Shown in pieces: positions 7,382 to 16,748 of a stretch of 64,000 nucleotides of DNA. Position 1 is the first letter of the stretch; each line of letters starts with the position of its first letter. The notes under the pieces are model-generated. The model ran no database searches and was not told where the DNA came from. It was given only the letters and a program-made list of their open reading frames with translations. A program made the position numbers and the translations under genes. The DNA comes from Bacillota bacterium (GTDB lineage Bacteria; Bacillota; Clostridia; DSM-8532), in NCBI GenBank assembly GCA_022702935.2, contig JAKIML020000092.1, positions 91,957-155,956 on the forward strand, given 5' to 3'.

Positions 7382-9817
7382 TTATTGCCTGCCCAGAATT
7401 TCAATGGCATCTGATTCCACCAGGGGCTTGCTGAAGAGATAGCCCTGCATGTAATCACAATTATGGTCAATGAGATACTGCTTTTGGTTCTCAAGCTCAA
7501 CACCTTCAGCAACCACCGTATGACCCAGTTTATGGGCCATTGAAATAATGTCCCCGGTGATGGCCTCGTCTGGATTCAGAGTCAGGAGCTTATCCATGAA
7601 GTATTTATCAATTTTTATGCAGTTGACATTGAGCTCCCTTTCCTTGGCCAGGGATGAATAGCCCGTTCCAAAGTCATCAATGGCAATCCTTATGCCCATG
7701 GATTGAATCTCTTTCAGCTTCTCATTAATCAAGGTATAGTTGTCGGAGAAAATGGACTCGGTGAGTTCAATCATGAGCTTACGAGGATTGGCTCCCGTCT
7801 CTGCCAGCATGGCTTTTAAGTCGGGCAGAAAATCGTCCCGCAAAAGCTGTATGGATGAAACATTGAAGGACAGGCTGATATGACCATAGCCCAAGGCCTC
7901 AATCTTCTTCAGGAAGTTAAAGGCGTTTCTCATAATCTTCTTGCCCAGGGGGACAATCAACTGGGTCTTCTCGGCAACAGGAATAAACTCCATGGGCGAG
8001 ATGAAGCCTATGGACTCGCTTCTATAGCGCGCCAGGGCTTCAAAACCGCTGATCCGATTGGTTTTGAGATCAATAATGGGCTGGTACATAAGATACAGAC
8101 AATCATCACAGCCATTATAGGCCGATTTGGTCAGCTCATTCTTGATCTCGGCTTCCCTTAGGAGCCGCTTCTCCATTTCATTATCAAAGAAGCAATAGCT
8201 GAAGATCTGATTTTCCTCCGCATTATTGGCGGCTATGGACACATTTTTCAAAATGGTCTCCACATCGTCCTTGGCCGGATCGATTTCAAAAACACCAATA
8301 TCGGCACCAAAGGTCTGGGTGACATAGTTATTATTCATCATCTCTATGAGTCTTAAGCACAGCTCGGTGAGCTCTTCCTTGTCCTTGTAGTCCCTGACAT
8401 ACAATATAAAGCGATCCATGGACAGATGGAACAGGCTCAGCCTCTCATCCAATAAGGCGCTTAAGGAGCCCGCGATATCCCTGACCAGGGCCTCACCATT
8501 GGTATAGCCGAAGGTCAGATTGATCAGATTGAATTTTCGCAGCTTCATCAGAATGACGGCAAGCTTCCTGTCCTTCTTATCCTGCAGATCCTGCTGGACG
8601 GTTTCCTGGAAGGATCTGCGGTTCTTAAGGCCGCTGATGAGGTCATGTTCATTGATATACTTAAGCTTTGTTTCCTGTCGTTTTCGGTGAGTGATATCAA
8701 TAATCAGGCCTTCCAGAGCTATAACCTTGCCATCATCGTCGTATATGGCCTGTCCCTGCTCAAAGACCCATTTAACTTCTCCAGAGGCTGTAATAATCTC
8801 ATATTCGGCCTTGAGCTTCTTCCTTTCCGAGACCACCTTTTCCCATTGGTTCCACAGATACTCCCTGTACGCAGGAGAAATGATATCATTAAAGGCTATT
8901 TCCCTGTTGTACAGAAGGCTCTCGGGCTTGTATCCTGTCAATTCAAGGCAGCCCTCCGAGATAAACTGCATGGTCCAGTCCCTGTCAAAGGCGCAGCGAT
9001 AGGCCATTCCGGGGAGATTATCCAATAGGACGGCCTTGCTTCTTTCACTGTCAAAAAGGATTTTCTCCATTTCTTTTCGCTCGCTGATATCCTCCACCAT
9101 GCATATATGATTATCCATGCCGCTTTCCACTTGCAGCGGTGAAATGATCATGCGTATCCATGTCTCGGAACCATCGGGGCGGATATACCGCTTCTCCATA
9201 TCATATCCCGAGATCTTCCCGGCCTTGAATTTATTGAAATATTCTATATCCTGGGGCAAATCATCGGGATGGGTAATCTCCTTCCAGCTCATGGTCATGA
9301 GCTCTTCCTTGCTTCGGCCTGTAATAATCTCAAACATCTGGTTGATAATGGGCCTGTCAAAAGAGGGTGAAACAATCCTGTCCCCCTGCCCAACGGCTAT
9401 TCCGACGGTGGCCTGGTCAAAAATGGCACGAAACAGCTTTTCGTTTTCTCTGAGCCTGAACTCCGAATTTAGGAGCTTCTGTCTCTCGGTAATCAGCTCT
9501 CGATTGGATCGCTCCAATTCTTTATTCATTTTTCTTAAGGATTCCTCAATGGATATGATCTTTTTTATGGCGGAATAAAACAGCCCATAAATAAGCACCG
9601 CTGTGACAGCCACATAAAATAGGCCCTTAATGATGCTTGCTTTTATAACACTTTCATAGTTAAGCACATTGGCCAGTAAATCGGTCAGAACAACCCATAT
9701 AGCCCCAAATAAGAAATATATGGCCGAAATCCTGAAGGATTTGGATAAAGCACTATTTTTAATGGACCGGGACGATTTATCTTTCTTTGCCGGTTCAGTA
9801 TTTCCTTCATTGAACAA
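7382..9817 (-). CDS. Membrane PAS-PAS-GGDEF(degenerate)-EAL cyclic-di-GMP phosphodiesterase
   Basis: 811 residues. The start is TTG at 9817, eight bases after a run of Gs. Two membrane helices (roughly 30-90) and a coiled coil lead into two PAS domains (about 125-375). The GGDEF domain is degenerate: the signature position reads SMDRF, so it should not make c-di-GMP. The EAL domain (about 555-805) keeps its catalytic set: FEALARY, ELTES, DDFGTGYSS, KIDKYF, EGVE and QGYLFSKP. The expected role is hydrolysis of c-di-GMP in response to a signal sensed through PAS, with the degenerate GGDEF perhaps as a GTP sensor. It stands alone, convergent with the transporter. Confidence 0.92.
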   Translation of the reverse strand: MFNEGNTEPAKKDKSSRSIKNSALSKSFRISAIYFLFGAIWVVLTDLLANVLNYESVIKASIIKGLFYVAVTAVLIYGLFYSAIKKIISIEESLRKMNKELERSNRELITERQKLLNSEFRLRENEKLFRAIFDQATVGIAVGQGDRIVSPSFDRPIINQMFEIITGRSKEELMTMSWKEITHPDDLPQDIEYFNKFKAGKISGYDMEKRYIRPDGSETWIRMIISPLQVESGMDNHICMVEDISERKEMEKILFDSERSKAVLLDNLPGMAYRCAFDRDWTMQFISEGCLELTGYKPESLLYNREIAFNDIISPAYREYLWNQWEKVVSERKKLKAEYEIITASGEVKWVFEQGQAIYDDDGKVIALEGLIIDITHRKRQETKLKYINEHDLISGLKNRRSFQETVQQDLQDKKDRKLAVILMKLRKFNLINLTFGYTNGEALVRDIAGSLSALLDERLSLFHLSMDRFILYVRDYKDKEELTELCLRLIEMMNNNYVTQTFGADIGVFEIDPAKDDVETILKNVSIAANNAEENQIFSYCFFDNEMEKRLLREAEIKNELTKSAYNGCDDCLYLMYQPIIDLKTNRISGFEALARYRSESIGFISPMEFIPVAEKTQLIVPLGKKIMRNAFNFLKKIEALGYGHISLSFNVSSIQLLRDDFLPDLKAMLAETGANPRKLMIELTESIFSDNYTLINEKLKEIQSMGIRIAIDDFGTGYSSLAKERELNVNCIKIDKYFMDKLLTLNPDEAITGDIISMAHKLGHTVVAEGVELENQKQYLIDHNCDYMQGYLFSKPLVESDAIEILGRQ

Positions 9818-9986
9818 TCAAAACACCCCCCTATGTCTTTCTCTCATCCCTATTGATTGAATCAATGATACTATAAGATCTTTTTACCATTGCTCAGGAG
9901 AAGCAAACACATAATATTTTACAAAAAAGAAGGCTCCCGTATCCTAGATGGACAGCATAATCACCTTGATTACGCTAATGCATTCA

Positions 9987-11408
9987 TTACAGGGCCGTCC
10001 TTGAAGCACTGGGCAGGACGATTTTAAATTCACATCCCCGAGTGACGTCGGTCTTTAATGTAAGGCTTCCGCCATGGGCCTGAATCACCTTATGGGCGAT
10101 GGAAAGCCCTAGTCCGCTGCCCCCTGTCTCCGAATTACGGGAGTTGTCAACTCTCACAAAGGGCCTAAATATATCATCGGTCAGTTGGGAGGGAATCCCC
10201 ACTCCATTATCTGTAAAGAGAATGACTATCCGGTCTGATTCCATGGTTAAGCGCACTGAGACCATGGTTCCCTTGGCATTATAACGAACGGCATTGTCGG
10301 CCAGGTTATAGAAGACACGGCTCATCTGCATTGGATCAATCATGGCATAAACGGCTTGTTCCGGAATATCAAAATCATAGTTAAAGCCTGCCTTTTCAAG
10401 CATGGGAAGAATCTCGCCGCAAACCTGTCTGAGATATTCACAGACATTGGTCCTGACTGTCTTTAAAGCAAATCGCGGACTATCCAGCAAAGACAGTGCA
10501 AAGAGCTGATTTAACAGGTCTGCGGCTCTCCGACTGTTCTTATTGATGATTTCAAGATAACCCCTCGTATCCTCATCCAGGGACTCCCCTTTCTTTAAGC
10601 AAAGCTCCGCATAGCCTGCCACACTGGCCAGGGGGTTTTTCAAGTCATGGGAGACATCCAGGATCATCCTTTTGCGATCGTCCTCGGCCTGTTTCCTTAA
10701 GAAGGTTTCCTGCTCCACCTTCTCCGCCATTGTATTAAAGAGATCTTCCAGTTCCTTAAACTCATTCTTTAGGCCCAGATCCACTCTCGCCGAGTAATCC
10801 CCCTCCCGCAGGCGTTCAGTTCCCTTGCACAATTTCTTCAGGGCACTTGTGATACGCGCCGATGTGAGCTTTGAAAACAGCATGGCAAATACAAACAGCA
10901 ACAGCAGATATAGGAGAAGAACGGCAAGAAAGGCTGCCGCTACCGGTTTTAAATCCCTGGACACGGCTTCCCGGTTATAAACCAGGGACAAATCAAGGCG
11001 AATGGAGGTTGGAAATGTGACCACCAGCCAAAAGTTCTGGTTTTCATTATAGAGCACATCCACATGGTAGGGTATACCCTTGGCCTTGCTATTGACTAAA
11101 AACTCGGTAAACTCACCCGCTGAAAGCTGTTTCTTGCCAATAATATCAAGCCCTTCCGAATAGACCACCCTATAGTCCCCATTGATAACCTGTACCCCAC
11201 CGCCGTTTTGAATGACGGGAGCAGTATCAATGTCCCGGTAGTTATCTTTCATCAGCAGTTTTGCAGGATACGTATTTTTCATCAGTGTCCTTGAAAGGAT
11301 GCTGTCGGCAAAGGCCAGCAATATAAAGGCAAAAACTGCTGCCACAATGGACAGAAGAAAGACGATGCAATAGTTCAGCAGAAACTCTCTGGATATTTTG
11401 CTTTTCAT
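9987..11408 (-). CDS. Sensor histidine kinase (HAMP, HisKA, HATPase)
   Basis: 473 residues. ATG at 11408 is chosen over a GTG at 11414 because GGAAG lies seven bases before the ATG. Two membrane helices (about 10-40 and 155-180) flank an extracytoplasmic sensor of about 115 residues. HAMP follows, then the phosphoacceptor block VSHDLKNPLAS (H254) and an HATPase with DNGVGIP and GGSGLGLSIA boxes. It pairs with the OmpR-type regulator just upstream; the reading frames nearly overlap, so they form one operon. The pair diverges from a secreted serine hydrolase at 12291, which suggests a cell-envelope stimulus, though the ligand is unknown. Confidence 0.93.
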   Translation of the reverse strand: MKSKISREFLLNYCIVFLLSIVAAVFAFILLAFADSILSRTLMKNTYPAKLLMKDNYRDIDTAPVIQNGGGVQVINGDYRVVYSEGLDIIGKKQLSAGEFTEFLVNSKAKGIPYHVDVLYNENQNFWLVVTFPTSIRLDLSLVYNREAVSRDLKPVAAAFLAVLLLYLLLLFVFAMLFSKLTSARITSALKKLCKGTERLREGDYSARVDLGLKNEFKELEDLFNTMAEKVEQETFLRKQAEDDRKRMILDVSHDLKNPLASVAGYAELCLKKGESLDEDTRGYLEIINKNSRRAADLLNQLFALSLLDSPRFALKTVRTNVCEYLRQVCGEILPMLEKAGFNYDFDIPEQAVYAMIDPMQMSRVFYNLADNAVRYNAKGTMVSVRLTMESDRIVILFTDNGVGIPSQLTDDIFRPFVRVDNSRNSETGGSGLGLSIAHKVIQAHGGSLTLKTDVTRGCEFKIVLPSASRTAL

Positions 11409-11410
11409 GC

Positions 11411-12106
11411 TCACACTTCCATCTTATGAAGTTTATAGCCAAGGCCACGTATGGTTTTGATGTATTCAGGGTTCTGGGGGTCCGTCTCAATTTTGTTGCG
11501 CAAATGGCTTATATGAACCATGATGGTGTTGTCATCGTAATAATAGTTTTCGCCCCACACCGCGTTATAAAGCTGCTCCTTGGTAAAGACGCGCTCCGGA
11601 TTCTCCATTAAGAGCAGCAAGAGCTTATATTCCTTGGCATTAAGCTCCAGAGGGATTTGGTCCTTATAAGCCGTGCAGGATTTCTTGTCTATGGTCAGTG
11701 CACCATATTCAATGACTTCGTTGTCCACCCACTTTTGCGCCTGATATTCATGGCTTCTTCTGAGCTGCGCGCCGATTCTGGCAAGGAGCTCGTTCATTGA
11801 AAAAGGCTTCACCAAATAATCATCGGCGCCCAATCCAAGACCCAGCACCTTATCCATCTCATCCATTCTGGCAGTCAGAAAGATGACCGGTATGTTGCTT
11901 ATGGTGCGTAATTTTCTCAGCAGATTAAAGCCATCCAGACCTGGCATCATAACATCCAGCACAGCCAGGTGAATCTCCTGGGATTTCAGGATTTCCCAAG
12001 CTTCAAGGCCGTCCTTGGCAGCAAATACCTTATATTGATTATCTTCCAGATTTATCTTGATAAGATTTCTGATATCTGTTTCATCTTCCGCAATCAGAAT
12101 ATTCAT
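11411..12106 (-). CDS. OmpR/PhoB-family response regulator
   Basis: 231 residues. Receiver domain with the acidic pair E7-D8, phosphoacceptor D51 (VLDVMMPG) and K100 (LVKPF), followed by a winged-helix DNA-binding domain ending in TIRGLGYKL. First gene of the two-component operon, 184 bases from the divergent serine hydrolase. A tandem repeat at 12203-12223 in the shared upstream region is a candidate binding site, since OmpR-family dimers bind direct repeats spaced by about one helical turn. Confidence 0.95.
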   Translation of the reverse strand: MNILIAEDETDIRNLIKINLEDNQYKVFAAKDGLEAWEILKSQEIHLAVLDVMMPGLDGFNLLRKLRTISNIPVIFLTARMDEMDKVLGLGLGADDYLVKPFSMNELLARIGAQLRRSHEYQAQKWVDNEVIEYGALTIDKKSCTAYKDQIPLELNAKEYKLLLLLMENPERVFTKEQLYNAVWGENYYYDDNTIMVHISHLRNKIETDPQNPEYIKTIRGLGYKLHKMEV

Positions 12107-12202
12107 GGGTCTTCTCCTACTCCTATGCAGTATTCAAAAATGGTTCTTCCTTTTCACTCTTCCATGATAGCAGATCATATCGAGGGATGAAATCAAGGAG
12201 GC

Positions 12203-12223
12203 GGTAATTTAAGGTAAATTTAA
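12203..12223. promoter_or_regulatory. Tandem direct repeat, candidate response-regulator box
   Basis: GGTAATTTAA is followed directly by GGTAAATTTAA, giving a 10-11-bp period as seen in OmpR-family operators. It lies in the divergent region between the regulator gene and the serine hydrolase, about 35 bases upstream of a TATAAT at 12256-12261 that reads toward the hydrolase. The role in regulation is inferred from position and spacing only. Confidence 0.4.
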
Positions 12224-12290
12224 TGTTTTCAAGAGGCTGGTTACAGATAGGGCCGCTATAATGCAATCAAAGAGATTGGAGGTGCTTTTT

Positions 12291-14051
12291 ATGCGTAAAT
12301 TAATCAGCATGTTGATGATTCTTACAATGTTATTTAATCTTTCCTCAATACCCGCCCTGGCACACCAGAATATCCCTGATCTTTCTGAGGCAGTGGCGGA
12401 ATCCGTGGCCCAGTGGATTGACCAGGGAAGGGTCAAGGGTGCCGTACTGTCCATTGTTCAGAATGGTGAAATAAAGCTCTGTAAAGGATTTGGATATGCC
12501 GATGAACTCAATGGCATAACTGCCCAGGGTGATAAAACAGCCTTCCGGATCGGCTCCATCTCCAAGACCTTCGTGGCAGTTGCCGCTCTCATAGTTGCAG
12601 AACAAGGTCTTTTGGATATGGAACAGGATATCGCCCAATACCTGCCTGAGGATTTTCCGGCGCTAACTTATCCCATCACCATGGGGCAGCTTCTCACCCA
12701 CACAGCAGGCTTTGAGGATATGGTCACCGGCATGGCAGTGTATAATATCAGCGATACTGAACCCCTTGCAGAGAGTGTGCGAAAATATAAGCCGCAACAG
12801 GTTTTCAAACCCGGTGAGGTCACCTCTTATTCCAATTATGGCATCGCCCTTGCTGCCTATGTCATTGAAGCCATTACTGGTCAGGACTTCTCTGACTTCT
12901 GCCAGGACAATATCTTTCTGCCATTGGGCATGAAGCGAACAACCTTTGCGTTTACTTCCCCGGATATCTATATTTCCAAACCCTATTTCCCCAATGGCCA
13001 GGAAACCCTTGAGCCCTATATGAATCTCTACCCCGAGGGCTCGGCCGTCTCCACGGCAGAGGATATGGCCCTCTATATGCAATGGCTGCTTGACCCTGCC
13101 GATACCCGGGTTCTTTCATCCTCTGGGAAAGAAGCGCTGTTCGGCAAGCAATTTGCTATGGCCCATGAGCTGGAAGGAATGGGTTATGTTTGGAACAGAC
13201 GAATCAGAAACCATGGACTCTATTTTGATAAGAAGGGTGAGACACTGCATTTCTACAGCCGCATCGCCCTGTATCCCCAAATTAATACGGGAATATTTCT
13301 CTCCTTTAACACTTATCTGCCCGAAAAGGACATTAACGCCATTATGGAAAGGGCCACTGAGCTGCTCTATGGGCCCCCGAACTATGAAGCAGGAACTGGC
13401 AGGGCGACACTGGACATCAGCGGCTTATATGTGAACCATTGGTCAAACTATACGACCCCCGAGAAGGCATTGCGCTATATTGTTCCCGGAAAAATCCTCA
13501 CCATTGAGGGTAATTTGTCCCAGGGCTTTACCCTGAACGGCGAGGGTCTCATCCTCATCGGGGAGGACATGTACTTATCCTCCAAGGGTATCCTTAAGTT
13601 CATAAGCAAAGGGAACAGCATTGTCATTGGCACTGAATCGGCCACCACCTATTCAAAGGTCCCAGCATGGCAGCATCCTGTTCTGTGGTTCTCGCTCCCC
13701 GTCTTCTTCTTTATCATGGCACTGGTCTGCTTCATCTTTGTGCTGGTGCTGCTGATACGCAAAAAAAGAGCAGGATCTGGCCGAGTTTACTTTGTTTTAA
13801 CGCTTCTTCAGCTTCTTTCATTCTTGACCCTTTGTGTGCTTATGTACCGAGGCATAGCCGCCTTCTCCCTGCTCTCTTATTCGCTTCCTTTAACACTTTG
13901 CGGATGGGCCATTTGCATTACAGTCCTCTTTGGTTCTGTGCGTACGATTTATGCAAAGCGCAAGGGTGAAAGACATATCCTCGTTCCAGCCCTCTGGAGC
14001 CTGGCTGGCATCTTGTTTTCGGTTTGGATGATCTGGATGCGCATATTATAA
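12291..14051 (+). CDS. Secreted, membrane-anchored serine hydrolase (class C beta-lactamase/PBP fold)
   Basis: 586 residues from ATG 12291, eight bases after GGAGG. The N terminus is a signal peptide (about 1-25, ending PALAHQ). The catalytic motifs are S89-x-x-K92 in IGSISKTF and Y180-S-N182 in TSYSNYG, the beta-lactamase/D,D-peptidase pattern. The C-terminal 140 residues hold about five membrane helices, so the enzyme domain should face the cell wall. The family includes D-aminopeptidases, esterases and PBP4*-like proteins, so activity on beta-lactams cannot be assumed. The divergent two-component pair and the repeat at 12203 suggest it is a target of that system. Confidence 0.85.
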   Translation: MRKLISMLMILTMLFNLSSIPALAHQNIPDLSEAVAESVAQWIDQGRVKGAVLSIVQNGEIKLCKGFGYADELNGITAQGDKTAFRIGSISKTFVAVAALIVAEQGLLDMEQDIAQYLPEDFPALTYPITMGQLLTHTAGFEDMVTGMAVYNISDTEPLAESVRKYKPQQVFKPGEVTSYSNYGIALAAYVIEAITGQDFSDFCQDNIFLPLGMKRTTFAFTSPDIYISKPYFPNGQETLEPYMNLYPEGSAVSTAEDMALYMQWLLDPADTRVLSSSGKEALFGKQFAMAHELEGMGYVWNRRIRNHGLYFDKKGETLHFYSRIALYPQINTGIFLSFNTYLPEKDINAIMERATELLYGPPNYEAGTGRATLDISGLYVNHWSNYTTPEKALRYIVPGKILTIEGNLSQGFTLNGEGLILIGEDMYLSSKGILKFISKGNSIVIGTESATTYSKVPAWQHPVLWFSLPVFFFIMALVCFIFVLVLLIRKKRAGSGRVYFVLTLLQLLSFLTLCVLMYRGIAAFSLLSYSLPLTLCGWAICITVLFGSVRTIYAKRKGERHILVPALWSLAGILFSVWMIWMRIL

Positions 14052-14054
14052 AAC

Positions 14055-14096
14055 AACCGCTGGTACTTTTTGTGAAGGTATCAGCGGTTTTTGCTT
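14055..14096. terminator. Bidirectional intrinsic terminator
   Basis: AACCGCTGGTAC and GTATCAGCGGTT form a stem with a short loop, followed by TTTTTGCTTTT on the plus strand and by GTTTTAT on the minus strand. It serves the convergent serine hydrolase and manganese catalase genes. Confidence 0.85.
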
Positions 14097-14104
14097 TTAA
14101 TAAT

Positions 14105-14797
14105 TTATTGGCGCGATGAATCGGGGGCATTGGGATTATTAAAGCTGGGCGGCTGCGGATTATCGGCATTGAAATATTGGCCCCCGGGTGTGGAAAGGTT
14201 GAAGTAGAGCTTGGAATCCTTAGTTATACCCCAATCCTTCAGCGAGCCCGTATCCTGTATCTTGTTGAAGGCTTCCCGGAACATGGTATTATGGGCTTCC
14301 TCACGATTAAGCAGGAAGTCTATGGCATCTCTTACCCCCTTGTCATTGATTTGTCTGTAGAGATATTGGTAAACAACCTTTGCACGCTGTTCCGCTGCTA
14401 TGTTGGACAAGATATCTGCCGCAAGGTCCCCTGTTTCGTTGACATAGGCAGCCGTCCATAAATACCCGGAGGCATTGCTCAGCATGGGTGTTAGCCCTGT
14501 CAGCACATGGGCCTCAATATTTCCGACATCGGCATGCTTGGCATCAGGTTCGTGTCCGTTAAGCATGTTGATCAGGGTTGCCACCATTTCCATATGGCTC
14601 AATTCCTCTGAAGCAATATCTAAAAACAGGTCCCGGATCTCGGGCTGCTTGATGCGATAGCTTTGTGACAGGTATTGCATGGCGGCTTTAAGCTCTCCCT
14701 GCGGGCCGCCCAACTGCTCCTGAAGCATGGCCGCATAATTTGGATTCGGAGCATCTACACGCACCTGCTGAAGAAGGTTTTTATCATGTTTGAACAC
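14105..14797 (-). CDS. Manganese catalase (CotJC-like)
   Basis: 230 residues, a ferritin-like four-helix protein that dismutates hydrogen peroxide with a di-manganese centre. The ligands are visible: E35 (QGELKAA), E65 and H68 (EELSH), E136 (AAEQRA) and H169 (REEAHN). The start is GTG at 14797 with GGAGA seven to eight bases upstream. In spore formers related proteins (CotJC) are spore-coat components; no cotJA or cotJB gene is adjacent here, so a general peroxide-defence role is equally possible. Transcribed alone. Confidence 0.93.
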   Translation of the reverse strand: MFKHDKNLLQQVRVDAPNPNYAAMLQEQLGGPQGELKAAMQYLSQSYRIKQPEIRDLFLDIASEELSHMEMVATLINMLNGHEPDAKHADVGNIEAHVLTGLTPMLSNASGYLWTAAYVNETGDLAADILSNIAAEQRAKVVYQYLYRQINDKGVRDAIDFLLNREEAHNTMFREAFNKIQDTGSLKDWGITKDSKLYFNLSTPGGQYFNADNPQPPSFNNPNAPDSSRQ

Positions 14798-14895
14798 TGA
14801 AAATCTCTCCTTACTGTTTAAAATTTACTTCCTTTAATATCTGCCCTGTGGTTGTGAAATATTCTTTGCAATACTGCCTGTTTTTCCATTGGTCA

Positions 14896-14925
14896 TTGAC
14901 CGGGGCATAAATATACGACTATAAT
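14896..14925 (+). promoter_or_regulatory. Sigma-A promoter for the HDOD gene
   Basis: TTGACC at 14896-14901 and TATAAT at 14920-14925, separated by 18 bases. The start codon of the HDOD gene is 37 bases downstream of the -10 box. Confidence 0.65.
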
Positions 14926-14961
14926 TAGGACGTGGCTGCTGCATATGTAAGGGGGATTATT

Positions 14962-15804
14962 ATGCCTGAACACGAGATCATTCACCTTATACAGTCATCA
15001 GGAAAACTACCGCCCATGCCTAAGGATTTTGGCGAGATTCTGGGACTTCTCTTAAAGCCTACCGAATACGACGTGGATCAATGCGTTGAATACTTCTCTC
15101 AGTTCCCCAAGCTGGAGTCGCTTTTACTCGAGGTTCTCAGTGATAACTCCAAGATAAAAATTAAGACCACCAAGGACGCCATTAATTATCTGGGTGCAAA
15201 AAAGGCAAAGCTGATCGCCATTGCCTATGCAACCAGGCTGCTTTTATCCTATGGGCGGGCCAAGATTTTTGATAAGGAGAAATATTGGAAGCACTGCTTG
15301 GGCACAGCCTTCGCCGCCTACATCATCGCTTCCGAGACCCAGCTTGTCGACAAGGACAGAATGTTCACCTATGGATTATTGCATGACATCGGAACCATTG
15401 TTCTGGATATCTGCCTGCCCGAGCAGCTTGATAAGATCGACGAGATGCACCAAAAGGGAGTGCATCAAATCGTTTCCGAGAAGATAGTGCTCAAAGGTAT
15501 AACCCATTCCGAGGTTGGGCAATGGCTTTGCAAGGAATGGGGCCTGCCCGATGAAATACTGGACATGGTGGCTTTACACCACTATCCCTTATTGGCCACA
15601 CGGCTTACCAATGAAGTCAGAATCCTTCACCTGGCCGATGCCATCAGCACTAATTACTATGAACGTTTGCTGGGCAACCATACCACCTTTGTCTATGCTG
15701 ACAAGATGATGGAAGCATTGAATGTCAAAAGAGAGTTTATTGAGCATGTTATTGAGATTCTGCCCAAAGAGATTGAGAACCTCAATCGGATTATACATAT
15801 CTGA
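14962..15804 (+). CDS. HDOD domain protein
   Basis: 280 residues from ATG 14962, with AAGGGGGA just upstream. Almost the whole protein is one HDOD domain: an N-terminal helical part, the KHCLGTAFAAYIIA segment, and YGLLHDIGTIVLD. HDOD proteins are non-catalytic relatives of HD phosphohydrolases that act in signalling (chemotaxis, c-di-GMP, differentiation). No second domain is attached. It is a single-gene unit with its own sigma-A-type promoter. The precise role cannot be read from sequence. Confidence 0.88.
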   Translation: MPEHEIIHLIQSSGKLPPMPKDFGEILGLLLKPTEYDVDQCVEYFSQFPKLESLLLEVLSDNSKIKIKTTKDAINYLGAKKAKLIAIAYATRLLLSYGRAKIFDKEKYWKHCLGTAFAAYIIASETQLVDKDRMFTYGLLHDIGTIVLDICLPEQLDKIDEMHQKGVHQIVSEKIVLKGITHSEVGQWLCKEWGLPDEILDMVALHHYPLLATRLTNEVRILHLADAISTNYYERLLGNHTTFVYADKMMEALNVKREFIEHVIEILPKEIENLNRIIHI

Positions 15805-15862
15805 AGGAAGCATTGAGTCTGTCGAGCAATACTACTGCCTGCGCATTTTACGGCTGTGTTCT

Positions 15863-15893
15863 GAAGCCCTTATTAACAATGTTCGGGGCTTTT
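15863..15893 (+). terminator. Weak terminator-like hairpin
   Basis: GAAGCCC and GGGGCTTTT can pair across a loop of about 15 bases, with only a short T run. It is the only candidate to end the HDOD transcript; nothing else was seen in the 200-base gap. Confidence 0.4.
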
Positions 15894-16005
15894 AACGGAA
15901 AGTTTTATGACTTCATAACATCCTGCCATCCTGTCGTCATGCTTATGTAAATCATTATGTCTGACCGACATCATCAAAATGGCGCTTTTCTTTATGTGCA
16001 GCGGT

Positions 16006-16707
16006 TTATAGGCCCTGGCGTATTCTTTCGATGTTTCGGTTCATGAGCTTGCGTCCAATGTTTTGATACATCCATTTTTTCAGCGGGGATAATGGCTGCG
16101 GGTATCTTTCAAAAAATGCATCGGGTGAGTCGAATACACCCAGATCCTGATTAATGCCTTCCTTTTGAATATAGGTGTGGTTACCCTTCCAGTCAATTTG
16201 AGGTGTCTGAAATTGATTTGTGGCAACACCATAGCCGCAGAAGCTGGTCTGACATTGCCTAAATCTCCCCTGCAGCTTTGTTAAGTAGGGAATGTCCAAA
16301 ATCAATCCTTCCAGGTTGTACCACTGGCCTTGATAGTGGACTTCCACCCAGGTATGAACGATATTTTTCGGCGCAAGCCAATAAATCAGCCCTGTCATGG
16401 CGCCCTTTTGCAGTTTTTTGTGTATGGTAAAGCCGTGTACTCGGCAGGGTATGCCCACAGCGCGCAAAAGTGCCATAAATAGGGTGGCTTTTGTATTGCA
16501 CTGTCCATAGCCATCCATCAAAACTTCAACGGCCGATAGCGTGTCATCGGTGTTATACCCGAAGCGGATTTCGTCACGCACAAAATTATAGATTTTCTTA
16601 ATCCTTTCAAAATCCGCTTCTTGTGCCCACTGTCTCTCCTTAACAAGGGCCTGTATGGCGTCATGGCGATAATTCAGCATTCTGGTTTCCTGCAAATACT
16701 GGTTCAT
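16006..16707 (-). CDS. Transglutaminase-like (papain-fold) protein
   Basis: 233 residues from ATG 16707, which has a perfect AAGGAGG seven bases upstream. The transglutaminase-core pattern is present: the nucleophile region GQCNTKATLFMALLRAVGIP, the histidine in HTWVEVHY, and a later aspartate. Bacterial members of this superfamily are mostly thiol peptidases or amidases of unknown substrate. No signal peptide is evident, so it is likely cytoplasmic. It follows the short AraC-type gene by 41 bases and may be co-transcribed with it. Confidence 0.8.
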   Translation of the reverse strand: MNQYLQETRMLNYRHDAIQALVKERQWAQEADFERIKKIYNFVRDEIRFGYNTDDTLSAVEVLMDGYGQCNTKATLFMALLRAVGIPCRVHGFTIHKKLQKGAMTGLIYWLAPKNIVHTWVEVHYQGQWYNLEGLILDIPYLTKLQGRFRQCQTSFCGYGVATNQFQTPQIDWKGNHTYIQKEGINQDLGVFDSPDAFFERYPQPLSPLKKWMYQNIGRKLMNRNIERIRQGL

Positions 16708-16748
16708 GGTGCAACCTCCTTTTTGATTACACTTTACCAGAACAGGCA

